64,000 nt of DNA from Dugong dugon (Eukaryota; Chordata; Mammalia; Sirenia; Dugongidae). The stretch is taken from assembly GCA_030035585.1 (NCBI GenBank), contig CM057480.1, positions 5,325,001 through 5,389,000 on the forward strand. Reading direction: 5' to 3'. Every line of letters begins with the position of its first letter. Position 1 is the stretch's first letter. The notes under the pieces are model-generated. The model did not search any database. It was not told the DNA's origin and was given only the letters and a program-made list of their open reading frames with translations. A program made the position numbers and the translations under genes. Shown here piece after piece: positions 43,326-55,343 of the stretch.

Positions 43326-44310
43326 TGTTATGAATTGAATTGTATCCTCCCAAAAGATATGTTTAAGTTCTAATCCATGTACTTGTGAATTTGACCTTGT
43401 TGGAAAATAGAGTTTTTCTTTTGTTATCAGTTAAGTTAAATGAAGTTATACCAGAGGAAGGTAGGTGTCTTTGTTATCTAGTGCTGCTATAACAGAAATA
43501 CAAGTGGATGGTTTAAACAAACAAAAATTTATTCTCTCACAGTCTAGGAGGCTAGAAGTCTGAATTCAGGGCACCAGCTCCAGGGGAAGTCTTTTTCTCT
43601 CTGTCGGCTCTGAAGGAAGGTCCTTGTCATCAATCTTCCCCTGGTCTAGGAGTTTCTCAGCACAGGGATCCTGGGTGTGAAGGACACGCCCTGCTCCTGG
43701 CACTACTTTCTTGGTGGTATGAGGTCCCCTGTCTGTCTGCTTACTTCTTTCTTTTATATCTCAAAAAAGACTGACTCAAGATACAACCTGATCTTGCCTC
43801 TTTAACATAACTGCCTCTAATCCTGCCTGATTAACATCACAGAGGTTAGGATTTACAGCACATAGGATAATCATATCAGATCACAAAATGGTGGACAACC
43901 ACACAATACTGGGAATCATGGTCTAGCCAAACAGATACACATTTTTGGGGGACACAATTCAGTCCATAACAGTAAGTATTAATCCTAATCCTTTTTGAGT
44001 GGTGTCTTCTAAAAGGGGAGAATAGGCAAGAAAAGAAAGTCACACACAGGGGAAGACAGCATGTAAGAATCCATTTACAAACCAAGGAATGTCAACAAAT
44101 GCCCAGGGCTACCAAAAGCTAAAAGAGACAAGGAAAGATCTTCCCCTAGAGCCAACAGAGAACTCTGCTTCTCAGACTCTCAGAGAAAGTCCCTGCTGAT
44201 GCACTGAATTTCAACTTCTAGCCTCCAGAACTGTGAGAAAATAAATTTATATGTTTTAAAGCTATCCAATTTGTTGTGCTTTGGTATGGCAACCCTAGGA
44301 AATTAAGACA
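43326..44310 (+). mobile_element. MLT1-type LTR inside the L1, itself split by another LTR
   Basis: The first part, 43,326-43,465, begins TGTTATGAATTGAATTGTAT. The second part, 43,977-44,310, ends CCAGAACTGTGAGAAAATAA, then GGCAACCCTAGGAAATTAA. The two parts join into a normal MLT1-type LTR when 43,466-43,976 is set aside. Confidence 0.83.
43466..43971 (-). mobile_element. Solo LTR, afrotherian MaLR-like family, nested in MLT1
   Basis: Reversed LTR with TGTCTTTGTTATCTAGTGCT and CACAATTCAGTCCATAACA ends, 506 bp. Flanks GTAGG (43461-43465) and GTAAG (43972-43976) match at 4 of 5. Confidence 0.88.
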
Positions 44311-44451
44311 TAGTCTAAAACAAAAACAAAAAACAATTAACAGAGCCTGAGGGAACTGTAGAACAATATCAAAAGAGCCAACATTTGTATCATCAGAGAC
44401 CCAGAAGGAAAGTGGAGGGAGAGAAGAGATGCAAAAGTATTTGAAGAAATA

Positions 44452-44658
44452 ATGGCTAAAAGCTTCCCAAATTTGGCAAAAGACATAAACCTACAGATTC
44501 AAGAAGCTGAACAAATCCCAAGTAGGATAAACCCAAAGAAATTCATGCCAAGATACATCATAATTAAACTTCTGAAAACAAAAGACAAAGAAAAAATCTT
44601 GAAAGTAGCCAGAGGGAAACAACGCATTACCTACAGAGGAACACCAACCTACGAATGA
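44452..44658 (+). pseudogene. L1 ORF1p C-terminal remnant
   Basis: Sixty-eight codons read FPNLAKDINLQIQEAEQIPS, then INPKKFMPRYIIIKLLKTKD, KEKILKVARG and ITYRGTP, the RNA-binding and C-terminal region of the mammalian L1 ORF1 protein. The frame is broken on both sides, though the following DNA still matches ORF1 (GGAGGCCAGAATGAAGTGGC). Confidence 0.85.
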
Positions 44659-46358
44659 CAGTGGGTTTCTCATCGGAAACCATGGAGGCCAGAATGAAGT
44701 GGCACAACATTTTTCAAGTGTTTAAAAAAAAAAAGGTAGTGTCAACCATGAAATCTACATCTGGTGAAGTTATCCTTCAGGAATGAAAAATAAAGACATT
44801 CTCAAATGAAGTAAAGCTAAAAGAATTTGTCCCTAGCAGATCCACCCTAAAAAGAATGACTAAAGAAAGTTCTTCAAACAGAAAGGAAGTAATAAAGGAA
44901 AGAATCTTGGCGCATCAGGAAGGAAGAAAGAACAATCAAAAGAACAAAATGTGGGTAAATACAAGAAACTACCCTTTCCCTCATGAGTTTTCTAAAGCAT
45001 ATGTGATTATTAAAACAAAAATATAATACCATCTGATACTCAAGACAATCACATTTAAAAGTGAGGAGGATAAAGGAAACTAAATGGAACACACTTCATT
45101 CAAAGTAGTAAAACACTGATACCAGTAGACTGTGATGTCACTTATGTACAATGTGATATCCAGAGCAACCACTAAGAAAATTATACAAAGCAATACACCC
45201 CCCAAACTACAAATAAATCAAAATGCAATCCTAAAAAAATGGTCAGGTAACCCACAGAAAGGCAAGGTAAGAGAAACACAGAACTGAGAAACAGAGGAAA
45301 TAAACAGAAAACAAACAACAAAATGATTTCTGCCCTAACGTATCAATAATTACCTTAAATGTACATGGTCTAAATACACCAATTAAAAGGCAGAGAATGG
45401 CAGAGTGGATTAAAAAACACAACTCAACTATATTCTATTTGCAGGAAATATACTTCAAATTCAACAACATACATAGGTTGAAGGTAAAGGGTGGAAAAGA
45501 CATACCATGCACACCTAATGACAACAAGCAATAGTGCCTATATTATATGATAAAGTAGTTTTCAGAGCAAAGAAAATTGCTAGAGACAAAGAGGAACATT
45601 ACCTAATGATACAAGGAACCATCCACCAGAAAGATGATGATCCTAAATATGTACACACAAACTATACTGCCTCAAAATGCATGAAGCAAAAATTGTTAGA
45701 GTTGAAAGGAAGTAGACAAATCCACAATTATACTTGGGAGCATCAACAACTCACTATCAGCAAACAATATAGAAAATAAATGAAACAAAAGGCTGGTCCT
45801 TCAAAAAATCAATGAAATTGATAAACCTCAAGCAAAGCTGACAAAAATCAAAAGGAAGAAGATACCTGTACCAAGAATGAAACCAGAGGTTGTGTTATTC
45901 TTGCAACCGTTGAAAGAATAATAAGGAAATATTATAAACAGATGTATACTTATAAAATCAACAACTTAGAGGAAATAGACCAATTCCTGGAAACCGCAAA
46001 CTACCAAAACTCAACAAACAGACAGATCACTGGAATAGTCCTATTATCATTAAAGACATTGAATTCACAATAAAAAGCTATACCCCCCAAAATCTCCAGG
46101 CCCAGATAGTTTCACTGGAGAATTCTACCAAACATTTAAAGAATCAACATCAATTTTATACAACCTCCTCAAGAAAACAGAAGAGGAGAGACTTTTCAAC
46201 TCATTTTATGAGGCTAGTATTACCCTGATCCCAAAAACAGACAAAAACAGTACCAAAAATAAAAAAAGAAAAAAACTGCAGACCAATATATCTCTCGTGA
46301 ACTTAGACACAAAAACCTTCAACAATTAGCAAATCAAATCCAGCAATGTGTAATACTT

Positions 46359-46425
46359 ATGTATATATACATACATATATACATATACATCCATATATAC
46401 ATATACATACCTATATACACATACG

Positions 46426-46518
<93 letters not shown>
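46359..46518. repeat. AT-rich microsatellite (ATAC, GT and TA runs)
   Basis: Runs of TATACATACA, a (GT)n core at about 46,435-46,458 and a (TA)n run to 46,516. An AfroSINE follows directly, and more TA repeats flank its other end. Confidence 0.93.
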
Positions 46519-46519
<1 letters not shown>

Positions 46520-46522
<3 letters not shown>

Positions 46523-46671
46523 CCTGGTGGCTCCATGGTTAAGAGCTGGGCTGCTAAACAAAGTGTTGGCAGTTCGAATCCACCAGCCATTACGTGGAAA
46601 TCCTATAAGGCAGTTCTACTCTGTCCTATACAGGGTTGCTATGAGTTAGATGAGTTTAGGTTTTTTTGGTG
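46520..46671 (+). repeat. AfroSINE
   Basis: ACCTGGTGGCTCCATGGTTA head, GGCAGTTCGAATCCACCAGC B-box region, GGGTTGCTATGAGTTAG tail. TA-rich DNA on both sides suggests insertion into the microsatellite. Confidence 0.88.
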
Positions 46672-46900
46672 TATATATATATATATACACCATGACCAAG
46701 TGGGATGTATTTCAGGTAGGCCTGGTCCAACATGTGAAAATCAATCAATGTAATCCACTATACCAAAAGGCTAAAGAAGAAAAGTCATATGATGCTATCA
46801 ACTGACAGGAAAAAGTATTTGACAAAATCCAACACCTATTCATGATAATTCTCAGCAAGTTATGAATACAAGGGAACAATCTCAATTTAATAAAGGGCAT

Positions 46901-47327
46901 TGCTATGGGTTGATTTGTATCCCCCCAAAACATGTTGAAGTCCTAATCCTCACCACCTGTGAATGTGACTTATATAGCTTCTTTGCAGATGAAGATCGTT
47001 AACATGAGGTCATCCTGGGTAGGGCAGGCTCTAATCCAGTCTGACTGGTGCCCTTATAAAAAGAGAAGACACAGAGACAGACACAAAGGGATGATGACCA
47101 CTTGAAGAAGGAGGCAGAAGCTGCCACAAACCATGGAACCCCTGGGGCTACCAGAAGCTGGAAGACACAAGAAGGATCTTCCCGTAGAGCCTTCAGAGAG
47201 AACTTGGTCCTGCCAACACCCTGAATTCTGAATTCCAGCCTCCAAAACTGTGAGAAGGCAAATTTCTGTTGTTTTAAGCCATTCAGTTTGTGGTACTTTG
47301 TTATGGCAATCTTAGGGAACTAGTAGA
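46901..47327 (+). mobile_element. MLT1-type LTR inside L1 ORF2
   Basis: TGCTATGGGTTGATTTGTAT to GGCAATCTTAGGGAACTAG. Flanks GGCAT (46896-46900) and AGCAT (47328-47332) match at 4 of 5. Contains GTGCCCTTATAAAAAGAGAA. Confidence 0.87.
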
Positions 47328-47740
47328 AGCATCTACATAAAACCTACGGCTAGCATCATGCTTTATGATGGAAGACTGAATGCTTTTCCTCTTAGGATGT
47401 TAGAACAAGGCAAGAATGTCCATTCTCACCACTCTTATTTAACACAGTACTGAAAGTTCTAGTCTCTGCAATCAGGCAATAAAAGGAAATAAAAGTTATG
47501 CAGATTGGAAAGAAAGAAACAAAACTATCCCTAGTTACAGATTACAATGTTGTCTACTTAGAAAATCTACAAATCTACAACCTGCAGATTTTGTAGAAAT
47601 CCCTTATAACTAATATGTGAGTTCAGCAATGTCACAGGATATCAGGTAAACACCCCAGAATTAATCACATTTATTACATGCAAATAAAGAACATGTGGAA
47701 ATTGAAATTAAAAATAATACAATTTCTAATCCCTTTAAAG

Positions 47741-48204
47741 AAAATGAAATGCTTTGGCAAGGACCAAGTCTGGGCAGAGATGACGTATGGCCTAGAGAGC
47801 CCTTGGAAATCTGTAGCTGCAGAACGCCCACATCCTGGCCACTGGGGACAGAACCGGGGAAGAACATTTGATCTTCAAACTTTACGGAAAGGTGACTCAG
47901 GCTCTCAGATCATACCTGACTTTGTTGAAAATACAGCATCCTACATAGGTTTGCAGCTATTTCATTTGTCAGGATTTTCCTAAGTTATTTCACCCTTAAG
48001 AAGTCCACCATTCACCTATTCATGCCCTTGCAGAAACTTATTGTAAGCTGGTGAGAAAGCAAAGAAATACTTTGCAATATCAAAGCAAAATGCCTTGACT
48101 CAAACAAGCCTCAGAGGTAGACTGGGGAGAAGAGCAAAACACCAGACAAAATATATGAGTCATGAGGGTAAATCTGTAAAAGATTTTGGTTTCAATTTTT
48201 GTTT
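47741..48204. other. No gene; unassigned sequence
   Basis: A 101-codon frame at 47,678-47,983 begins in L1 sequence and has no domain features. Confidence 0.35.
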
Positions 48205-48720
48205 TTGTTGTTGTTGTTGAGAATATACACAGCAGAACATACACCAATTCAACAATTTCTCTATGTACAATTGAGTGACACTGACTAGATTCTTTAAGTG
48301 GTGCAACCATTCTTACCCTCCTTTTCTGGATTGTTCTTCCCCCATTACCATAAACTCACTGCCCCCTAAGTTTCCTGTCTAATCTTTTGAGTTGCTATTG
48401 TCTATTTGATCCCATATAGATAGATCTTAAAAAGAGCACAACGCTCAAGGCAGACATTCTGTACTAGTTAAGCTAAACTATTATTTGGTTTTAAGAAGAC
48501 TTCAGGGGATATTTTTGGTTTAAGGTTTAAAGATTATCTCAGGGCAATAGTTTCATGGGTTCATCCAGTCTCCACGGTTCCAGAAAACATGAATTCCGTG
48601 AGAATCTGAACTTCTGTTCCATATTTCCCAGCTTTTAATCAGGATTTTTCTATGGCATCTTTGATCAAAATGTTCAATAATGGTAGCTGGGCACCATCCA
48701 GTTCTTCTGGTCTCATAGCA
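48205..48720 (-). mobile_element. L1 3'-end-like element, uninterrupted relative of 16,075-17,085
   Basis: Reversed. GTTGTTGTTGAGAATATACA, TGCAACCATTCTTACCCTCC, GTTTTAAGAAGACTTCAGGG and GGTTCATCCAGTCTCCACGG run in the order that 16,075-17,085 shows on the other strand. No LTR is present at about 48,450, where the other copy has one. Confidence 0.65.
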
Positions 48721-49019
48721 AAGGGGACAACTGTTCACAGAGACAGTTAGCCACACATTCTATATCCTCCTCCTATTCCTGACTCTCCTTCTTCCTCTGT
48801 TGCTCCAGGTGAAAAGAGACTAATTGTACCTTGCATGTCCACTTGCAAGCTTTTAAAACACCTGGTACTATGCAATGAACTAGGAGGTAGAACAGAAGCA
48901 CTAAACATGATACTATGCCAATTAACTGGGATGTCCCATGAAGTCATGACCCTAAACTTAGAAACCAAGGAACAAATCCCATGAGGTGTTCAGTTGTACA
49001 TAAGCAGCCTTAGCAACTA

Positions 49020-49330
49020 CTCTTTTTTTTTTCTTTTTGTCATTGTTGTAAATATACTTATCACACTTTTGCCAATTCAACTTTTTACAAGTATACAACT
49101 TATTGACAGTAATTACATCAATCAGCTGTGCAACCCTACCCTTGCGATTTTTCCCTCACCTACTGCCTACAAGAAGCACTTCAGACCCTTCCCAGAGAAC
49201 AGCCTTACAAAGAGTCACTCTCAACATGTTTACCAAAAGAAAGAAAGAAGTCAGCACCCTGCCCTCTCCTGGGTTTGTGATTCCTTTGCTCTTCCCTGGT
49301 TTTCAATTCCTGTCTAGGAGACCCACTATA
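49020..49330 (-). mobile_element. A-tailed reversed LINE 3' fragment
   Basis: A T-rich start (reversed A-tail) is followed by GTTGTAAATATACTTATCAC, TGCCAATTCAACTTTTTACA and GTGCAACCCTACCCTTGC, similar in layout to the L1-like tail at 48,205 but clearly diverged. 5' truncated. Confidence 0.5.
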
Positions 49331-49539
49331 GGACTGCTCAGATCAGCTCCTTCCCCAAACCAAAGAACTTTCGATGGGTGACAAGAGAGACATGATGGAC
49401 AACACGCAACTTTCAAACTGTCTGTTGCGGTACAGGTCCTTGCTTCGCATCCCAGAGCATCAAAATCAAATTACTGCATTAATACTAGAGAACAAATTTA
49501 CAAGAACATTTTAGAAAGCATTATTAGAGCACCCATTCA

Positions 49540-50560
49540 TTCATTTCACAGATAATTATTGAACACCTTCTACATGCCAGATAGTGTTCTAGGCACTGGG
49601 GACACGGCAGTAAAAGAATAAATAAATAAATAAATAAATCTACTCTTGGTAAGTTTATATTGGGGTGGAAGGAAACTGACAAATAAATAAACAACTAAGT
49701 ACCTAATGTCAGATGCTGGTAAGTACTATGAAGAAAAATAATGTAGGCAAAGGAGGCAGAGTCAGACAGAGAGGGAATGTGAGAACTATTTGATTTTAAA
49801 TACTCAGTGAAGGCCTCTTTGAAGAGGTGGTGTTGGAGAAGAGATGAAATGGAATGAGGGATAAGCATGCACACTTGTGGAAGGAGAGCATTCTGGGCAG
49901 AAAGAACGGCAGGTGAATGGGAACAGGCACATTCATGGAGACCAAGGAGGAATGTGCCGATGGGGAGAGCAGGAGGTGGCGGGAGCATAGGACAGAGCAC
50001 GTATGGACTTGTAGCCAGTCTGGCCTTCACTTTGCATGCTATGGGAAGCCTGCTGGAGGGTTCTGTTCTGAAGAGTGACATGATCTGACCAATGTTTCAA
50101 AGCATCTTGCTAGCTGCTATCGGAGAACAGACTGCAGAGGGACAAGACCAGTCAGGAGGCTACTGCAATGAAGAAGGTAAAAGATGATGGTGGCTTGGGT
50201 CAGGGTGGGAACAGCACGGGTGATAAGAAGTTGTCAGATTCTGAATATATTTTGGAGGCAGAGCTGACAGAATGGGCTAGGGGAGGAAAACAAGAATCAA
50301 GGCTGGTCTATGACTTTGACCCATGAAACTGACAACATTTACTGAAAAGCAGAAAGCTACAAAAGGAATAAATCAAGGGTAGGCATGAACGGAATTAATT
50401 AAAGAGTTTGATTTGGAATGTGTTAGGCTTGAGCTGATTGTTAGACATGCGGGTGGAGATGGCCAGTAGGCAGCTGAACTTACAACTTTGGAGCTCATGG
50501 GAAAGGTGCATGCTGGAGCTGTGAATTTGGACATTGTCACTCAGATAGATGGTATTTAAA
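49540..50560 (+). repeat. Long copy of an old mammalian interspersed repeat
   Basis: CATGCCAGATAGTGTTCTAG, CTGGGGACACGGCAGTAAAA, AGAGTGACATGATCTGACCA, TGATGGTGGCTTGGGTCAGG and AGATAGATGGTATTTAAAGC follow in the usual order of a widespread mammalian repeat. Name not asserted. The frame at 49,695-50,081 is incidental. An (AATA)n tract lies at 49,617-49,639. Confidence 0.65.
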
Positions 50561-50851
50561 GCCCTGAGGGCCTTCTTGTTCAAGCTGCTTGAATTTTGAT
50601 AATTGACTGAATTTATGCAATGGTAAACAGGGTCAAAAATAGATAGAACAATGGAGCCTATATAACCAAAGTGGAAAAGCCTATGACTTGTAAGACTGTA
50701 ATCAGTTTACTAGCTCTGATCAAGGAATTCAATGGGCACAAATGTGAGCACAAAATATGAAGAAGACCAAAGAGGAGAACTTAGGCCAAGATCATACATC
50801 AAGATGACATCTGTTCTGTTACATATATATTTATATTTGTATATCTCTATG

Positions 50852-51334
50852 TAGCCTTAGTTATCTAGTGCTGCTATAACAAATACTGGATGGCTTTGAC
50901 AAAGAGAAATTTATTCTCTCGCAGTCTAGGAGGCTAGATGTCTGAATTCAGGGTGTCAGCTCCAGGGGAAGGTCCTTGTCATCAATCTTTGCCTAGTCTA
51001 GGAGCTTCTCAGCACGGGGACCCCAGGCCCAAAGGATGCTCTCCACTCCTGGAGCTTCTTTCTTGGTGGTGTGAGGTCCCCTATCCTCTCTGCTCAATTC
51101 TCTCTTTTATATCTCAGAAGAGACTGACTCAAGATACAACCTAATCTTGTAGATTGAGTCCTGCCTCATTAACGTAACTGCCTCTTATCCTGCCTCATTA
51201 ACATCACAGATATTAGGATTTATAACACATAGGATAATCATATTAGATCACAAAATGGTGGGCAACCACACAATACTGGGAATCATGGTCTAGCCAAACA
51301 GACACACATTTTTGGGGGACACAATTCAATCCAT
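50852..51334 (-). mobile_element. Solo LTR, afrotherian MaLR-like family
   Basis: TAGCCTTAGTTATCTAGTGC to GGGACACAATTCAATCCAT, reversed. Both flanks are TA-rich, so the duplication cannot be judged. Confidence 0.83.
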
Positions 51335-51560
51335 ATATATATACACACACACAATTATATATACATATATACATATATATATACTCACAATTTTTTAAAA
51401 TTAATTTTTAAAAGGACATCTGCTATATAGACATAGATTTTATATATGTATACAGATTTTATACATATATGTACCTAGTTTATAGAGAGATATATTATAC
51501 ACACACTGAATATATATATAGATTATACACACACAGATTATGTATATATATCTTGCCGTG
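51335..51560. repeat. TA/CA-rich low-complexity sequence
   Basis: Alternating TATATA and CACACA runs with interspersed unique bases. Confidence 0.85.
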
Positions 51561-53683
51561 GGCATTTATGCCTACTTATCTGTAAAATATAGAATCAAAT
51601 TCTATCATTTTCTTCAGTTCTTTGCCTCTGGTCCCTCCTTATCTAGCTTAAGACTTTCATAACCTCCTCTCCCTTTTTCTGTCCCTTCGCTGCTCATCCT
51701 GAATCAAAATCCCAGTTTATAAGATTACTCTTACCAGACCATACACTCTGAATTGGGGAGAGCAGTGTTTTTTACAAGCTGACTTGGGATCTGTTATCAT
51801 TTCTTAAAGATGACACTTGATTTCTCACCTGATGTGCTAAAGAATGGCAGAGAAGAGGCCTCGAGGGAGAGAATGAGATTTTCATAGCTTCAACACTAAA
51901 AATACCAGCCCCATCACACTGCATCTCATTAGCAAGCGGCAAACGCTCTCCCCTCTTGCCGCTACTGTGGTGTTTGCGAGATGCAGCTCAGAAGCCCACA
52001 TATTCATTTACACTCATGCCCACCCATCACTCCACCCCACACACACACATACACACACACACACACACACACTACACACTCCACCACCACCACCAGCAGC
52101 TATCCTGTTACCCCTGGTAAACTTGGAAAATGTGTGTCAGAACAAAAACCTTCCCTTGTCATGGTATCATAATTTACTGCCCAGGAAATGAGTCTGTGGC
52201 TGCAGACTGTTATGTGGCAGAGCCGGTGAGAATAATGAATGCAGCTGCACGTCCGGTGTAAGGGGAGGATCGAGATTCCGACCCAGGGTGAATGAGAGAA
52301 AGAGAAAATCCGAGCCAGAGGCATGACCCGGCTCACTCAATCTTTGTCAGTCACTGTTTACATCATGGTCGCCCATAAAACAGATAATGACAATATTTCC
52401 ATGTATTTCTATGCTGCTACTCTCTGGGGAAGCCTAGAAGTTCATGGTGGCCTTGTAAATAAGTACCAAATCTTTAGCAGGCAATGAAAGAAATGTGAAC
52501 ACGGCATTTTATCAATCACTGCAGTAGACGGAACCCTATGCCTCAGGCAACGGACTATTTGCAAGGCTACCTAAAAGCAATGAGCCAAAGGGAGAGAGAA
52601 GTACAGCGCACACACAAGCATCTCTTGCCCTGATCTTCTGTTCTGCCATCAAATCTTGTGGTAATTCTCTTGGAAACCACTACCCCCAGAATCTTGTCCT
52701 GGGGTATTCCAGAAGGGAAGTAACTAAATCAGGTAGCACGCCACACCATTAAGACTCACCTCTCTCCCTCTTCCTGCCTCACCAAGCTCCTTCTTCACTG
52801 CCTTCAGGATAGCTGCATTTCCAAATCCTGTCTAGTCCTCGAGTTAGTATAATACAGGATGACCACATTTAGCTCTATTAACACTGGATGCACTAGGCTC
52901 CATGAAACAATGTCAACATCCACGGGGTACTTCAGAGTTTGCAAATGCCTTCACATCCTTTACCACAGTGAAGGCTTTCTACCGGGCTATGGGATGAGCA
53001 AGGTAGGTGTCAGCCTCCCATTTTACTAATGAAAAGATGTGGCTTAGAGTGAAGGCAACACAGAGGCCAAGGTCAATGGCAAAAGGCTGGCTCTAACTGG
53101 AGGCTCTTGAATTGAGGTCCATCTGAGTTAACTATATTAACTTGTCTTTCTTTATGAGAAAAAAAAAATTCTGGGGTCAGACAGACCTGATGTTGCCACT
53201 TAGACAAACTTACTAATTCTTCCAAGACAATTTACTCGCCTCTAAGATTGATCTATTGCACCTGCAAAGGCTGTCATGATGAACGGAGACGGAGAATCCA
53301 AAGCACCGGGCACAAAGCCCAGCATGTGCTCTGGGAACGTGGGTTCCTTTCGTACCTCCTCCTTACTCTTTCTGCACCAGCTTCCGTACCCACAACACTA
53401 TTACCGTTAATCCTAATTGTTACTCTTATGGCCACGACACCTGACCTGCTCTCCTGCATACTATGTACCGGGTACACTGCCAAGGGCACTACAGACATCC
53501 CTACATATATGTAAGCCTCACCACAACCCCATGAAGTGGCACTACCATCTGCCTATTTTACTAAAAAAAATAAAACCGATTCTCAAAGCAGTCACGCAGG
53601 GTTAAGATTCCTTCTCTGACCTGTCAGACTGCAGTGGCCCAAGTCCTCCAGCGCACCATCCTCCCAGAACTCCCAGGCTCCTA
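51561..53683. other. No gene; mostly unique sequence with small repeats
   Basis: A (CA)n tract lies at 52,038-52,072 and a reversed MIR-like stretch at 53,455-53,600 (CATACTATGTACCGGGTAC, CACAACCCCATGAAGTGGC). The frames 51,967-52,191 and 53,248-53,514 have no supported product. This is one of the longest repeat-poor stretches of the window. Confidence 0.45.
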
Positions 53684-53880
53684 ACCAGTTGCTGTCAAGC
53701 TGATTTGACTCATGGCGACTCCATGTGTGTCAGATTAAAACTGTGCTCATAAGGTTCTGAATAGCTGATTTTTCGGAAGTAGATCACCAAGACTTTCTTG
53801 CAAGATGCCTCTGGGTGGACTCGAACCTCCAACCTTTCTGTTAGCAGCCGAGCCCAACGTTTGCATCCCCCAGGGACTCC
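53684..53880 (-). repeat. AfroSINE, diverged variant
   Basis: AACCAGTTGCTGTCAAGCTG, TTTTTCGGAAGTAGATCACC, GGTGGACTCGAACCTCCAAC. Same subtype as 62,614-62,794. Confidence 0.85.
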
Positions 53881-54124
53881 CCCCCCAGACTCCTCAGCCC
53901 AATTGTTCTCTGTAGCCTCAAACATCTGCCCTCTCCCTCTCCATTCTCATGGCCCGGTCCTCACTCATCCTAAGCCACCTTGTAACTAGGCCAATGAACA
54001 GCTTTTAGGAATTCTCGGCCCTAGTCCTGTTCATCTAAGGTTGTCAGATTTAGCAAATAAAATTGTAAAACACCCAATTAAATCTGAATTTCAGACGAAT
54101 AACAAACATTTTTTATTACATAGT

Positions 54125-54890
54125 ATGTTGTTGTTAGGTGCTTTCCAGTCAGTTCCGACTCACAGCAACCCTAGGTACAACAGAAGGAAACACTGCCTGG
54201 TCCTGCGCCATCCTCACAATCATTGCTGTTTGAGCCCATTGCTGTAGCCACTGTGTCAGTCCATCTCGTTGAGGGTCTTCCTCTTTTGCATCGACCCTCT
54301 ACTTTACCAAGCATGATGTCTGTCATGGATTGAATTATGTCCCCCAAAAATGTGTGCCAACTTGGCTAGGCCGTGATTCCCAGTATTGTGTGATTATCCA
54401 CCATTTTGTCATTTGATATGATTTTCCTGCGTGTTGTAAATTCTACCTCTATGATGTTAATGAGGCAAGATTAGAGGCAGTTATGCTAATGAGTCAGGAC
54501 TCAATCTACAAGATTAGATTGTGTTTTAAGTGAATCTCTTTTTGAGCTCTTGAGTGAGCACAGAGGTATGGGGACCTCATACCACAAAGAAACCACCAGG
54601 AGAATAGCATGTCCTTGCGGGGACCGGGGTCTATGTGCTGAGAAGCTCCTCGACCAGGGAAGATTGATGATAAGGACCTTCCCCCAGAGCTGACAGAGAG
54701 AGAAAGCCTTCCCCTGGAGCTGGCACCCTGAATTTGGACGTCTAGCCTTAGACTAGACTGTGAGAGAATAAATTCTGTTTGTTAAAGTCATCCACTTGTG
54801 GTATTTGTTACAGCAGCAATAGATTACTAAGACAGTGTCCTTCTCCAGGGACTGGTCCCTCCTGACAACATGTCTAAAATATTGCATATT
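54125..54890 (-). mobile_element. RTE/BovB-type LINE 3' end, split by an LTR
   Basis: 54,125-54,320 and 54,835-54,890 join across the LTR: GCATGATGTC then CTTCTCCAGGGACTGGTCCC, the order kept intact at 31,425-31,690. The tail GTTGTTGTTAGGTGCTTTCC is the end shared with AfroSINEs. Confidence 0.86.
54321..54834 (+). mobile_element. Solo LTR, afrotherian MaLR-like family, inside RTE
   Basis: TGTCATGGATTGAATTATGT to AATAGATTACTAAGACA, 514 bp. Flanks ATGTC (54316-54320) and GTGTC (54835-54839) match at 4 of 5. Confidence 0.9.
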
Positions 54891-55111
54891 ATAGGACATA
54901 ATCGTACTTTAAAAAAACTGTTTTGTTGTTTATCTGAACTTCAAATTTCAAATTTAACTAGGCGTCCTGTATTTCATCGGACAACCTTACATACTTTCCA
55001 ATCCAGCAGCCTCTGTTTATTTGGTGTCTCCTATGTCTGCAAATCCTCTCCCCCAAGTCACGCTGTGGTGGTCTGTTACATTAGTGGACTTTGGAGGATC
55101 ATGCCTCCAGA

Positions 55112-55343
55112 ACCGCATTTTTACACACATAACACGCACCTTCTAAATTTGTTTGCCACCTGCGCCCTCCCTACACTTATTTTCATAAGTGCGCTATGCT
55201 AGTTTTTTACAGCAACATGTAAAAAAAAAACAAAAAACAAAAAACGGGCATAGCGGCGCTTCTGGAAATCACCTCGGGCGGATGGGAGGGCACGGTTGAC
55301 AAACAAACGTAGAAGGCGCACATTATTTGCATTAAATATGGTA
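55112..55343. mobile_element. Palindromic mariner-like non-autonomous element, copy B
   Basis: ACCGCATTTTTACACACATA and CATTATTTGCATTAAATATG ends, TTTGTTTGCCACCTGCGCCC against GGGAGGGCACGGTTGAC and ACAAACAAACGT inner arms. Shares both ends and interior with copy A at 32,606-32,824. Confidence 0.7.

Larger units (their letters stand above)
42080..47740 (+). mobile_element. Old L1 (5' part, ORF1 and ORF2), heavily interrupted
   Basis: The order is that of an L1: a 5' region (ACTTCCAGACAAGATGGCA; GAATCAGCTGTTGGAATTAC), ORF1 C-terminal domain (44,440-44,900), ORF2 endonuclease-like region (45,340-46,330) and ORF2 reverse-transcriptase-region remnants (46,690-46,900 and 47,333-47,740, including ATCATGCTTTATGATGGAAG). 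Insertions occupy 43,326-44,310, 46,359-46,680 and 46,901-47,327. Stops and frameshifts are frequent, so it is inactive. Separate L1 fragments lying side by side cannot be excluded. Confidence 0.75.
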
